Notes: a model not told the origin generated them from the sequence alone. Shown: positions 1-9,786, counted from the first letter of the stretch. The stretch is DNA of 10,836 nucleotides from JAAYAY01 sp964429355 (GCA_964429355.1 CAYSCH010000323.1:1-10836); one strand, 5' to 3'. A program made the numbers and translations.

Positions 1-621
1 ACCAAAACTCTCCCGCCCGGGGAATGTCTCATTTCCGACCACGCGCGGTATAAGCGGCAGAAACTGAAGCTCCAGTTTGTGCCGTCGTTGATCATGGCCA
101 ATCGTGAGGAATGCAACCTCGGCTTCGCCTGCAATTTCCTCACCCGACAACTCACATGGACCCGGACATACGTCCGCTCTTGGTGGCCCATGTTGCTGGG
201 CTACACCCTGTTGTCCGTGGGTTCGTGGACCACCGCTGTGATCCTCGCCGTAGTATGCGCCTTGCGAGGCTCTGACGAAACTGCCATCTGCTTTGCAGCC
301 GGCGCAGCGGTGGTGGGGGTCCCCTTGTTCCTCTCCTGGCTGATCCTCGATATCCAGGTACGTTCCATCATTCGCCGGCAAGGCGAACCGGCGCCGTCAG
401 CGTTCTCCCGCCAGCTCCTGCAGCTTCCGCCGGCAATGCTCATCACCGCCTGGGTTCACCTCGGGGCCTCGCTCGTGGCAACGGTTCGCCGGCGCGTGGT
501 GTGGCGTGGCGTCACCTATGAGATCCGCGGCCCCTCAAACGTGCGGATGATTGCCGACCGATCCGTCGGTGTGGCCTCGGCCACCACCTCGTCCCCAGCC
601 GCCAGCGCCGTTTCCATCTGA
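1..621 (+). CDS. Membrane glycosyltransferase, GT21/GT2-like (5' end missing)
   Basis: The reading frame is open from the first base, so the gene begins left of the window. The visible 206 residues are the C-terminal part. A GTG at 79 is only an internal codon. Residues 49-55 read RQLTWTR, resembling the (Q/R)xxRW acceptor/product motif of processive and ceramide-glucosyltransferase-like GT2/GT21 enzymes; the spaced residues EECNLGF just before it and VVWRGVTYEI near the C-terminus also fit that group. Three hydrophobic segments follow the motif (about residues 63-87, 95-118 and 143-160), so the enzyme is probably an inner-membrane protein with its catalytic domain in the cytoplasm, moving a nucleotide-activated sugar onto a lipid. 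The catalytic Asp motifs lie outside the window, so donor and acceptor are unknown. The next gene starts 28 nt downstream, which suggests cotranscription. The family call is fairly good, the exact subfamily uncertain. Confidence 0.75.
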   Translation, partial: TKTLPPGECLISDHARYKRQKLKLQFVPSLIMANREECNLGFACNFLTRQLTWTRTYVRSWWPMLLGYTLLSVGSWTTAVILAVVCALRGSDETAICFAAGAAVVGVPLFLSWLILDIQVRSIIRRQGEPAPSAFSRQLLQLPPAMLITAWVHLGASLVATVRRRVVWRGVTYEIRGPSNVRMIADRSVGVASATTSSPAASAVSI

Positions 622-649
622 CCTGTGACCGCCATCGGGCGAGCGGACC

Positions 650-2263
650 ATGCAGCTTCTGCTTCTTCTAGTTAGATCCTCTTGGTTGGCCGGCCTCTTC
701 GCAATCTTGCTGGGTGCCGTCAGCGGGATGGCAACCTTGCGGCTGATCACGCTGATCCACGAAGAGTTGAGCGGCGAGGCAACCGGCTCCCTGCGGCTGC
801 CGGCGCTGTTTTCGGCAGCCTGCGTCGTCGTGCTGGTGACGCAGGTCAGTTCGAAGTGCCTCTTGGTTCGGCTATCCCAATCGACCGCTGCGCGACTGCG
901 ATACGAGATCTGCTCCCGGATTGTGGCCTCTCCTTTGGCACGATTGGAAGTGGTCGGACCTCACCGCCTCATGGCAACGCTCAGCGGCGACGTCAACGCG
1001 ATCACCGACGCTCTGAACGGCCTGCCCGGTGTTTGCGCTCATGCGGCGGTGCTGGTCTGCGGGATCGGCTATCTGGCCAGCCTGTCGCTGCCCCTGGCCG
1101 CCTGCGTGGTTGTGATGTCGGGTGTGGGAATCGCCAGCTTCCTGGCCGGGCTGCGGATCGCCAACCGCTATCTCCGTCAGGCCCGCGAAGAACAAGACGA
1201 AGTGTACCGGCAAACCCTCGCTATGGTCGAGGGTATCAAGGAACTCAAAGGGAATCACGCACGCTGCCTCGATTTCCTTTACGGCGTCCTGCTGCCGGCC
1301 GATACCAGGATGCGAAAAGACCTGATCGTGGGCACGAGTATTCAGGGATTCGCCCATAGCTGGGGGCGGCTCTTCCTGTTCATCGGTATCGGATTGTTGC
1401 TTTTCGTCTGGCCGAGGTTCCACTCTGTCTCCACGGCCACCCTCACCGGCTACACGCTCACAATCCTCTACCTGACGCACCCCCTGGACGGCATCCTGGG
1501 CTGGCTGCCCCATATTAACAGGGCCTCGATCTCGGTGGCAAAGATCGAAAGCCTTGACTTGTCGATCGACGACGCCGAGCAACAGCCCTTCAGTACGGTG
1601 ACACCGCCGTTCGAGTCGCTCCAACTGCGAGGCGTCACTTATGGATACACGGCTCCCGACGGACGTGGTTTCACGCTCGGACCTGTCGATCTGTCGCTCT
1701 CCGCGGGAGAGGAACTGTTCATCGCAGGCGGAAACGGAAGCGGCAAAACTACGCTGGCAAAACTGCTCACCGGGCTTTATGTGCCCCAAGAGGGTCAGAT
1801 CCTGCTCAACGGGCAAGTTGTCTCCGATCGCCTGCGCGGCAACTACCGGCAGTTGTTCGCTACCGTCTTCGTCGAGGGCCACCTCTTCGACCGCGTGCTC
1901 GGTGTCGACGTCGATCAAGCCCAGTTGTCGCGTTGGGCACGACTCTTGGGTATCGAAGACAAAATCGACTTCGAAACCGGCCGGTTTGACAGCGAGAAAC
2001 TCTCGCGCGGACAGCACAAACGGCTTGCCCTTCTGGTGGCGGGAATGGACGACCGGCCAATTTTCGTCTTCGACGAGTGGGCGGCAGAGCAGGATCCCGG
2101 GTTCAAAGAGATCTTCTACCGAGAGATCCTGCCCGAATTGAGGCGGCGAGGCAAGACGATCGTGGCCATCACACACGACGACCGATACTTCTCCGCCGCC
2201 GATCGAGTCATGACGCTCATCGACGGGCGCCTGGTCGCCACGGTGAAAGGAATCGCCGCATGA
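650..2263 (+). CDS. Cyclic-peptide export ABC transporter, SyrD/PvdE/YojI type (fused permease-ATPase)
   Basis: This 537-residue half-transporter has an N-terminal membrane domain of about 300 residues and a C-terminal ATPase domain. Visible ATPase motifs are Walker A GGNGSGKTT (360-368), signature LSRGQHKR (451-458), Walker B with the catalytic pair D475-E476, and the switch histidine H509. The stretch DEWAAEQDP (475-483) is characteristic of the SyrD/PvdE/YojI family, in which a tryptophan follows the Walker B Glu. So is an ELKGN segment in the membrane domain, comparable to the ELK motif of PvdE. Length agrees with the family (about 550). Known members form homodimers in the inner membrane and move nonribosomal or ribosomal peptides to the periplasm: PvdE carries the pyoverdine precursor, SyrD is tied to syringomycin, YojI exports microcin J25. 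The ribosome binding site is weak (gagcgga). The stop overlaps the start of the adaptor gene, implying translational coupling. The substrate is unknown. Confidence 0.9.
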   Translation: MQLLLLLVRSSWLAGLFAILLGAVSGMATLRLITLIHEELSGEATGSLRLPALFSAACVVVLVTQVSSKCLLVRLSQSTAARLRYEICSRIVASPLARLEVVGPHRLMATLSGDVNAITDALNGLPGVCAHAAVLVCGIGYLASLSLPLAACVVVMSGVGIASFLAGLRIANRYLRQAREEQDEVYRQTLAMVEGIKELKGNHARCLDFLYGVLLPADTRMRKDLIVGTSIQGFAHSWGRLFLFIGIGLLLFVWPRFHSVSTATLTGYTLTILYLTHPLDGILGWLPHINRASISVAKIESLDLSIDDAEQQPFSTVTPPFESLQLRGVTYGYTAPDGRGFTLGPVDLSLSAGEELFIAGGNGSGKTTLAKLLTGLYVPQEGQILLNGQVVSDRLRGNYRQLFATVFVEGHLFDRVLGVDVDQAQLSRWARLLGIEDKIDFETGRFDSEKLSRGQHKRLALLVAGMDDRPIFVFDEWAAEQDPGFKEIFYREILPELRRRGKTIVAITHDDRYFSAADRVMTLIDGRLVATVKGIAA

Positions 2264-3552
2264 CCGACAGCCAGCAATCCACCTCAGTCGCTCCACAAGG
2301 CAGGCGCCGATTCAAACACCGATGGCTGTTGGCCAGCCTCGTGCTCATCGCCGGCTTCGTCGCCCTGACCACCGGCTACGTGCGAAATCGAATCTCGGCG
2401 CTCCCCGAGCTGCGCACCCTCAAGATGCAGAGGCGCGATCTGCGAGTGACCATCAAGGCCACCGGAACCGTCGAACCCCAGGAGATCGTCGAGGTCGGAG
2501 CCACCGTCTCCGGAAAGGTGGTTGCATTCGGCAGCGACCCGGATCGCCTCGGCAAGCCGATCGACGTTGGATCTCGCGTTTCCCGAAACAGCGTGTTGCT
2601 CGAAATCGACCGGAGCATCTACGAAATCGAACTGCAGAAAGCCCATGCCGCTTGTCGTCTGGCCCAAGCCGATGTCGACCGGCTCGCGACCCAGATGAAA
2701 CAGGCAGCACGAGATTTGCAGCGGGCCCAACGCCTGCAGGCCACGAACTCGCAGAGTGACTTCGACAGGATTCTGACCGCCCACGAGGGTGCCGAAGCCG
2801 AGCTGGCGATCGGCCGCGCACGACTGGAACAGTCCATGGCGGCCGCCCGAGAAGCGGAAATCAACCTGGAAAGAACTGTTATCCGCTCTCCAATTGACGG
2901 AGTGGTGATCGATCGCCGCGCCAACCTGGGCCAGAACGTCTCATCGCAGATCTCCGGCCTGTTTCTGTTGGCGAAAAACCTCGATGCCATGCGGGTCCGT
3001 GCCTCCGTCAGCGAAACGGACGTAGGCAAGGTGGTCGTCGGACAGCCCGTGACGTTCACGGTGGACGCTCATCGTGACCGAATCATGACCGGCCGTGTCG
3101 AGAAAGTCCTGCTCAACGCAAGAATTCACGAGAGTTTCGTGACCTACGATGTGCTCGTTGCCGTGGATGGCCCGACCACGATGCTCCTGCCTCATATGAC
3201 CGCCGACGTCGAGTTCGAGTTTGTCAAACGCGAAAAGGCTTGGCTCGTGCCGACCGACTCGCTCGTCTGGTGGCCCATGGCAGAGCAAATGGCGCCGACC
3301 TTCGGTCACGTCAAACGCCCGGCGGCGCTCGACGAAACACAGGAGGGCCCCCACGAGGGAGACGACGCGATCGTCTGGGTGCCCGACAGCCACGGACGCG
3401 TTCGGCCGCTGCCCGTCCGCGTGGGAACCGACGACGGCGTGTTGAGCGAAGTCGTCGGCGAAGGACTCCAGGAAGAACTGCCGGTCGTGGTCGGCACCGT
3501 GAACGAGACGAGGCTGGCGAGGATCATTCCCAGCGTCAAGACCTTGCGGTAG
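2260..3552 (+). CDS. MacA-type periplasmic adaptor (membrane fusion protein)
   Basis: The start is taken as the ATG that overlaps the upstream stop as ATGA, giving 430 residues. The frame stays open further upstream but there runs inside the exporter's conserved ATPase region, so longer versions are unlikely. A short basic N-terminus precedes one membrane anchor (about 22-41). Then come the first half of a lipoyl/barrel-sandwich domain (ATGTVEPQEIVEVGATVSGK), a charged alpha-hairpin of about 125-200 suited to coiled-coil contact with an outer-membrane channel, the second lipoyl half with TVIRSPIDGVV from 206, and beta-barrel and membrane-proximal domains. This is the layout of MacA/PvdR. MacA-type proteins form hexamers that link a MacB dimer to TolC and stimulate its ATPase. 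The protein is longer than E. coli MacA (371); about 30 extra residues rich in Trp, Pro and Glu sit near 336-367. No TolC homologue lies beside it. Confidence 0.88.
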   Translation: MTDSQQSTSVAPQGRRRFKHRWLLASLVLIAGFVALTTGYVRNRISALPELRTLKMQRRDLRVTIKATGTVEPQEIVEVGATVSGKVVAFGSDPDRLGKPIDVGSRVSRNSVLLEIDRSIYEIELQKAHAACRLAQADVDRLATQMKQAARDLQRAQRLQATNSQSDFDRILTAHEGAEAELAIGRARLEQSMAAAREAEINLERTVIRSPIDGVVIDRRANLGQNVSSQISGLFLLAKNLDAMRVRASVSETDVGKVVVGQPVTFTVDAHRDRIMTGRVEKVLLNARIHESFVTYDVLVAVDGPTTMLLPHMTADVEFEFVKREKAWLVPTDSLVWWPMAEQMAPTFGHVKRPAALDETQEGPHEGDDAIVWVPDSHGRVRPLPVRVGTDDGVLSEVVGEGLQEELPVVVGTVNETRLARIIPSVKTLR

Positions 3553-3614
3553 CCGCGGCGGTTTCCCCTATATTGCGCGGCCAGACAGGCCTGAAAACCA
3601 GTCCGAGTAATCCG

Positions 3615-5675
<2,061 letters not shown>

Positions 5676-5706
5676 TGTCATATACCTTGAATCGAGGGCC
5701 GACCGG

Positions 5707-6639
5707 ATGCGTGTCGAAACGGCGATCTGCACATGGAATCGAGCCTCGCTCCTCGACCGGACACTGGCCCAGTTCCGCCTTCTTGAGATTCCCCACGGCG
5801 TCAAGTGGGAACTGATGGTTGTCAACAACCACTGCAGCGACTCCACGGACACAGTAATCGCCAGGCACGCCGCACACTTGCCGATCCGTCGCCTGTTCGA
5901 GCCCCGTCCGGGACTCTCCCATGCCCGCAATTGTGCTGTAGCCGCCGCTCGCGGTGACCTGCTTGCCTGGACCGACGACGACGTGTCCGTCGATCGCCAC
6001 TGGCTCGCGCATTATGTGCAGGCGGCCAGGCAGAGTCCGGCATCGAGCTTCTTCGGCGGACCCATCGAGCCCTGGTTCGAAGTGCAACCGCCGGCGTGGT
6101 TGACTGCGATGCTCTCCGTTCCGGGCATCGACGGTGCTTTTGCCTTGCGCACGCCGGCCGATCGCCCCGTCCGTCTCGACCGCCGAACCCCGCACGACCT
6201 CCCCTACGGCGCGAATTTCGCCATTCGCACCGGTGTCCAGCGCGCCTACCGCTATGATCCGCGATTGGGGCGCAACAAGGATGCGATGATATCCGGTGAG
6301 GAGAGTGGGCTCTTGGCAAGAATGATCGACGACGGCCACCACGGCACCTGGGTCCCCGGGGCCCGAGTCCTGCACTTCATCCCCAAGGAAAGGTTCACTC
6401 GCGACTTCCTCCGCCGCTTCTTCGTTGGACTGGGGCGCACCAACCGCCGAATGAACATTCGACATGGACCGAACTCCCGGCCGGCACTGTGGATCCACGC
6501 CCTCTACGCAGAATTCATGTACCGCTGGTATTGTCTGACGAAAAACCACCGCAGGTGCGCAAGGTATCTGATTCACGGCTGCCAGATCTGGGGACAGTTG
6601 GCGGAGCGTTTGTCCGAGGCCCGTTTCGACCCTTCTTGA
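5707..6639 (+). CDS. Glycosyltransferase family 2 (GT-A fold)
   Basis: This 310-residue soluble protein opens with the GT2 start strand and loop (VETAICTWNR, residues 3-12). It continues with VVNNHCSDST (38-47), the nucleotide-binding Asp region, and PGLSHARN (68-75). The metal-binding DxD is the run D90-D91-D92 in TDDDV. Further on are YGANFAIRT and GEES with E198-E199 as the probable acceptor-side catalytic acidic pair. These are the landmarks of inverting GT-A enzymes that use a nucleotide sugar and a divalent metal. No membrane segment is evident; the C-terminal stretch is rich in Arg, Trp and Tyr and may bind the membrane surface. The start is supported by GAGGG at 5694-5698, 8 nt upstream. 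It sits 31 nt after macB and 10 nt before the next gene, so it is probably cotranscribed. Donor and acceptor cannot be told from the sequence. Confidence 0.88.
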   Translation: MRVETAICTWNRASLLDRTLAQFRLLEIPHGVKWELMVVNNHCSDSTDTVIARHAAHLPIRRLFEPRPGLSHARNCAVAAARGDLLAWTDDDVSVDRHWLAHYVQAARQSPASSFFGGPIEPWFEVQPPAWLTAMLSVPGIDGAFALRTPADRPVRLDRRTPHDLPYGANFAIRTGVQRAYRYDPRLGRNKDAMISGEESGLLARMIDDGHHGTWVPGARVLHFIPKERFTRDFLRRFFVGLGRTNRRMNIRHGPNSRPALWIHALYAEFMYRWYCLTKNHRRCARYLIHGCQIWGQLAERLSEARFDPS

Positions 6640-6649
6640 GTGACCAATC

Positions 6650-8743
6650 ATGAAAAGCATCGTATTCGTGGGAAACGCTCCACTTTCATCCGATCTCTCC
6701 AACTTCATTGATTCCTGCGATTGCGTCGTCCGCTTCAATCGTTGCACGAATTACCGGGTCAACTCGGGGACGAAGTCCGACATCCTCGTGCTCAACAATA
6801 CGGGTAACCCGATGACGCAGGAGACGATCGCGTTCTTCCTGAAGAAGCGGACCAAGAAAACGGTCGAACGGACGTTACCCTACACCAAGGGGGTCTCCCG
6901 AGTCTGCTTCGTCCGTCCGTCCGCCGAGTCCTGCAAAGCGTTCCTGCAAAGCCAAGTCCCAGGTGACAATCCACTCAGAGATCAAGAACTCCGCGACATC
7001 CACCTCGATCGGAATCTGGGGAAAGAAATCGCCAAGACACTCTTTCTCGACGACCGAAAGGTCGATGTCATCGACGCCGATCTCTACACCCGCGTATGGA
7101 AGAAGTTGCTTCGATACGGAAGCACCGACGCCATCATGCCGAGCACCGGCATTCTGGGGCTCGAGATGCTCTTGGGCGACGGATCCTGCGACAATCACGT
7201 GAAATACATCGCGGGGTTTGGGCTCGAAGGCTGGCCCGGACACCCCTGGGAACTGGAGCGACATCTGCTGAACGACTACATCAAGAAAGGAATCCTTGTA
7301 CCTCTGGACGAGTCGGGAAAGCCCCGTAACGTCGTGGTTCCTCCGCGTTCCGGTCCGAACAGCCAAGCGATGGGGCCGGCCCATCGATCGATCCAGGAAC
7401 TCTTCGTCGTCTCCAGCCTTCAATTCGAGACCCTCGAGGCGATCCGAAGAAAGTACCCCTCCTCTCGAGCTCTGTACTGGGACTCGCGAATGCCGGACGA
7501 GCTCGCCCTGCGAAGGGCCGCCGAACTGGCTCGGCACGTTGTCGCGGAAGACGAAGTTGCCGGGACGGTTTCCGACATTCTCGGCGGACCGGCTACCCCG
7601 CTGGGCCGATATGCACCAGCCATCGCCGCCCGCTTTTCGCAAAGCAAGGTATCCGCAGTGCCGGGCGATTTACCACCTTATCCGGTCAAAGGAGGACCGG
7701 TTCTCTTCTGCCCGATCAACGACACCCATGTGAAGACGTTCGCTCCGATCAGTCGGCTCCTCGGCGATAGCCGGTTCTTCCTGTACGGCGACGATCCCCG
7801 CGAAAATGCCGAGGCGATGCTGCAGTCGCTCGGGATCGGCTACCAGCGGGGCGGCACGGGGGCCGTTGCCAGGATTCGACCGTCGGTCGTTGTGCTGGGA
7901 AAGGACTGGTCGCCCGCCGCCCGCCGCTTGATGGCCATGGCCCACGCATGGCAGATTCCTACCGTTTGCCTCCAGGAAGGCCCCACGGAGTTCAACCGCG
8001 ACCGACGGATGCAGCGCTGCGATTATCCGCTCGTCCAGGGACCGATCATGCTCCGGGATCTCGAACAGCGAGTCCATTTTGTCACCGGCAACTCCCGATT
8101 CGAAAGCCGGCAGCCGGTCCCCCTTCCCCAGAAACCGATGGCGATGCTCAACTGCAATTTTTGGGGCGACTCGACTGGACGAGAGCGGTGGCTCAACGTC
8201 GTCGTGGGAGCATGCCGCGAGGCGGGCGTGGAATTCTTCCTGTCGCGGCATCCACGCGACACCGGAGCGATCCCCGACCTGCCGGCACGCTCGTCCGGCC
8301 CGAACGAAATCGGCGGTCACCTCCACGAGAGTACGATCGTCATCACCCGATACAGCTCGATCATTTACGAAGCCCTGCTGATGGGGAGAAACGTCATCTG
8401 CCACGATCCCAGCCGCGGAGAAATTCGCGCCTTCGACCTGGATCAAACCGGTGCCTATCCCACGACGTACGGCCACGCCGAACTCGTCGACGCGATCCGC
8501 CAGGCCGTGCAGCCGGCAACCGCCGAACTGCGATCCCGGGTGGAGACCTTTCTGGATTGGCACTGCGGATCGCGGGACCAGTCCACCGCGCTGCGTTGCG
8601 CTTCGGCAATCGCTGCTATCTCGTGGAAGGCCAATCCCCTGCCGGGGAGCTTCCTTGGCTGGCTGAAACACTTCACACTGCCCCATGCATTCGGGTCGCT
8701 GCATCGCGCTGGTCTCGCAGGCGCCGCCGGAAAGAGGCCTTGA
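6650..8743 (+). CDS. Two-domain glycosyltransferase: GT29 (sialyltransferase)-like N-terminus joined to GT-B-like C-terminus
   Basis: The 697-residue protein has two halves. The N-terminal half (about 1-215) carries IVFVGNAP (4-11), then D24-CVVRFN to N30 and GTKSDI (40-45), the pattern of sialylmotif L (VGN...D.VVRFN...vGtKtd). PSTGILGLEMLL (164-175) ending in GFG (189-191) matches sialylmotif S, and H198 with E203 fits the HxxxxE motif VS. GT29 enzymes use CMP-sialic acid. The C-terminal half (about 225-690) resembles GT-B enzymes of the CDP-glycerol phosphotransferase/capsule group: QEGPTEFN (442-449), a basic SRHPRD with H534, and TRYSSIIYEALLMG from 566, the expected donor-site end of the second Rossmann domain. 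No signal peptide or membrane span is clear. The reading frame runs through without a break, so the fusion appears genuine. Neighbours are 10 nt upstream and 3 nt downstream. The N-terminal call rests on motifs only; the related GT42 family is an alternative. The C-terminal family is less sure. Confidence 0.72.
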   Translation: MKSIVFVGNAPLSSDLSNFIDSCDCVVRFNRCTNYRVNSGTKSDILVLNNTGNPMTQETIAFFLKKRTKKTVERTLPYTKGVSRVCFVRPSAESCKAFLQSQVPGDNPLRDQELRDIHLDRNLGKEIAKTLFLDDRKVDVIDADLYTRVWKKLLRYGSTDAIMPSTGILGLEMLLGDGSCDNHVKYIAGFGLEGWPGHPWELERHLLNDYIKKGILVPLDESGKPRNVVVPPRSGPNSQAMGPAHRSIQELFVVSSLQFETLEAIRRKYPSSRALYWDSRMPDELALRRAAELARHVVAEDEVAGTVSDILGGPATPLGRYAPAIAARFSQSKVSAVPGDLPPYPVKGGPVLFCPINDTHVKTFAPISRLLGDSRFFLYGDDPRENAEAMLQSLGIGYQRGGTGAVARIRPSVVVLGKDWSPAARRLMAMAHAWQIPTVCLQEGPTEFNRDRRMQRCDYPLVQGPIMLRDLEQRVHFVTGNSRFESRQPVPLPQKPMAMLNCNFWGDSTGRERWLNVVVGACREAGVEFFLSRHPRDTGAIPDLPARSSGPNEIGGHLHESTIVITRYSSIIYEALLMGRNVICHDPSRGEIRAFDLDQTGAYPTTYGHAELVDAIRQAVQPATAELRSRVETFLDWHCGSRDQSTALRCASAIAAISWKANPLPGSFLGWLKHFTLPHAFGSLHRAGLAGAAGKRP

Positions 8744-8746
8744 TCC

Positions 8747-9589
8747 ATGTTCCCGAAAATCCTTCACCAGACATGGCGAACCAAGGACCTGTCGGCCGTT
8801 GAGGAGTTCGATGCCTGTGCCCGCACTTGGAGAGACCACCATCCTGCGTACAAGTACCATTTGTGGGATGACGAAGAAATGGACGCGTTCGTAAAATCGA
8901 AGTTTCCTTCGTACTACGACACGTGGACGTCTTTCGACAAGAACATCAAGCGGATCGACAGCATCCGATACATGTGGATGTACGAGTACGGCGGCATCTA
9001 TGCGGATTTGGACATGGAATGCCTGAGAAGCCTGACCGGATTGGTCCGACAATACCAGAACTACGACACGATTCTGTTCTGCGATCTCGACGCCGATGGG
9101 CAGTGCATCTCGGCCAATCCCGCACTCATGGTTTCGAAACCCGGCTCCCGCTTCTGGTTCGAAATCCTGACTTACGCCAGGGACCATCGAGAAGAGTACG
9201 TCACCCGATGCACCGGGCCCTGTGCTCTGGGGCACGTCGTCAACTCGTGCGGGGCCGACTATCGCGTCAAGTGCCTGGATCAGAACCGGCTCTTCATCCG
9301 GAAGCACGACAAGAGTTTCTACACGGAGATCCGCGGAAATGAAGACGACTGCCGTATCTACCGCGACGTCTCTTGCACGACGGCAAAACCCCCCAAGTAC
9401 TACTTGGACAAACGGCACAAGTACGTGGCCGACTGGCACGGCACTCCCGAGAGGTTCAAATGGCGCAACGAATATGCGCACGAAAGCAATCCCCGCGGGG
9501 CGACGGCCGCAGTCCTTGCCTCGGTGCGCCGTCTGCTCCGATTTTCTCCAGCCGCAAGTAGGCCTGTCCCGTCTCGCGAAATTCCCTAA
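8747..9589 (+). CDS. DXD-motif sugar transferase, GT32 / Gly_transf_sug type
   Basis: The 280-residue protein begins FPKILHQTWRT (2-12), the opening of the GT32/OCH1-like group, whose usual form is IPKxIHQxW. A WDDEEM stretch lies at 40-45. The catalytic region is R74-YMWMYEYGGIYADLD, ending in the metal-binding D87-L88-D89; the RY..L..YGGIYxDxD pattern is diagnostic. These retaining GT-A enzymes transfer hexoses from nucleotide sugars. Family members in bacteria decorate capsules, lipooligosaccharide and secreted products. Late in the protein, WHG near DWHGTPERF could supply the His that such enzymes use near the C-terminus. The last 35 or so residues are Ala/Ser/Arg-rich and look unstructured. 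The start has AAAGAGG at 8731-8737, 9 nt upstream, and lies 3 nt after the previous stop. It is the last gene of the co-directional run. The acceptor is unknown. Confidence 0.87.
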   Translation: MFPKILHQTWRTKDLSAVEEFDACARTWRDHHPAYKYHLWDDEEMDAFVKSKFPSYYDTWTSFDKNIKRIDSIRYMWMYEYGGIYADLDMECLRSLTGLVRQYQNYDTILFCDLDADGQCISANPALMVSKPGSRFWFEILTYARDHREEYVTRCTGPCALGHVVNSCGADYRVKCLDQNRLFIRKHDKSFYTEIRGNEDDCRIYRDVSCTTAKPPKYYLDKRHKYVADWHGTPERFKWRNEYAHESNPRGATAAVLASVRRLLRFSPAASRPVPSREIP

Positions 9590-9617
9590 GTCTTTACGGG
9601 GCTTGTACTTTTCAAAG

Positions 9618-9660
9618 TGAGGATGTCGGGGCTCGAACCCGAGACCTACGGATTAAAAGT
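9618..9660 (-). other. Attachment-site scar: 3' half of tRNA-Lys(UUU)
   Basis: Read on the - strand from 9659, the order is an anticodon loop CTTTTAA (anticodon TTT, Lys), the anticodon-stem 3' side TCCGT, the variable loop AGGTC, the T stem TCGGG, the T loop TTCGAGC, the T stem CCCGA (five perfect pairs), the acceptor 3' strand CATCCTC and an A discriminator at 9618. No CCA is encoded. The sequence 5' of the loop on that strand (CTGCA) does not pair with TCCGT. The 31 nt where the acceptor and D arm should be begin CATCACA, which cannot pair with CATCCTC. Only the 3' half is therefore present and it cannot make a tRNA. A break at the anticodon loop is typical of tyrosine-recombinase integration into tRNA genes. 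The polarity puts the integrated element on the higher-coordinate side. Confidence 0.75.
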
Positions 9661-9662
9661 GC

Positions 9663-9678
9663 AGCTAGTGTATTAGCT
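9663..9678. repeat. Inverted repeat next to the tRNA break
   Basis: AGCTA (9663-9667) and TAGCT (9674-9678) form a perfect 5-bp inverted repeat around GTGTAT. It starts three bases beyond the point where tRNA similarity ends. Inverted repeats flanking the crossover are common in recombinase core sites, but 5 bp is short enough to be chance. Confidence 0.35.
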
Positions 9679-9731
9679 TGGGGTGTGATGTGGCTGTGAA
9701 TGCCCGTGAACCAGGAGTGTTCTGGGATACA

Positions 9732-9762
9732 TTGCTACGCTAAAACGTCGGTTTTTGCTACG
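9732..9762 (+). repeat. Direct repeat TTGCTACG (two copies)
   Basis: TTGCTACG occurs at 9732-9739 and again at 9755-9762, 23 nt apart start to start, or about two helical turns. Together with the tandem repeat just downstream it could be a set of recombinase or excisionase arm sites. This is inferred from position beside the tRNA scar, not from a known binding motif. Confidence 0.4.
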
Positions 9763-9765
9763 TTG

Positions 9766-9786
9766 TGGTAACACTCTTGGTAACAC
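9766..9786 (+). repeat. Tandem direct repeat TGGTAACAC (two copies)
   Basis: TGGTAACAC occurs at 9766-9774 and 9778-9786, separated by three bases (TCT), so the copies sit 12 nt apart on nearly the same face of the helix. They lie about 110 nt from the tRNA break. Spacing and position fit paired binding sites for an integrase or accessory protein; a chance duplication cannot be excluded. Confidence 0.45.

Noticed and set aside
2077..2259. Upstream extension of the MacA-like frame
   Set aside because: It lies within the exporter's conserved ATPase end; the ATGA overlap at 2260 gives a normal adaptor N-terminus with its membrane anchor.
872..2296. 474-codon open frame on the - strand
   Set aside because: It is the antisense of the SyrD-type exporter, which carries all ABC motifs in order on the + strand.
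3240..3614. Upstream extension of the MacB frame
   Set aside because: It overlaps the adaptor gene by more than 300 nt, encodes Arg-rich filler, and MacB proteins normally begin at the sequence coded from 3615.
7670..9481. Long open frame of 603 codons on the - strand
   Set aside because: It lies opposite two well-supported + strand glycosyltransferase genes in a GC-rich region where antisense frames stay open by composition; its translation shows no domain or motif.
9607..9618. Terminator for the operon at ACTTTTCAAAGT
   Set aside because: Only a 4-5 bp stem with a 2-4 nt loop, no following T run, and it abuts the tRNA 3' end; too weak to call.
9618..9692. Intact tRNA-Lys gene
   Set aside because: The anticodon-stem and acceptor 5' strands are missing; the bases at those positions do not pair with the 3' half.
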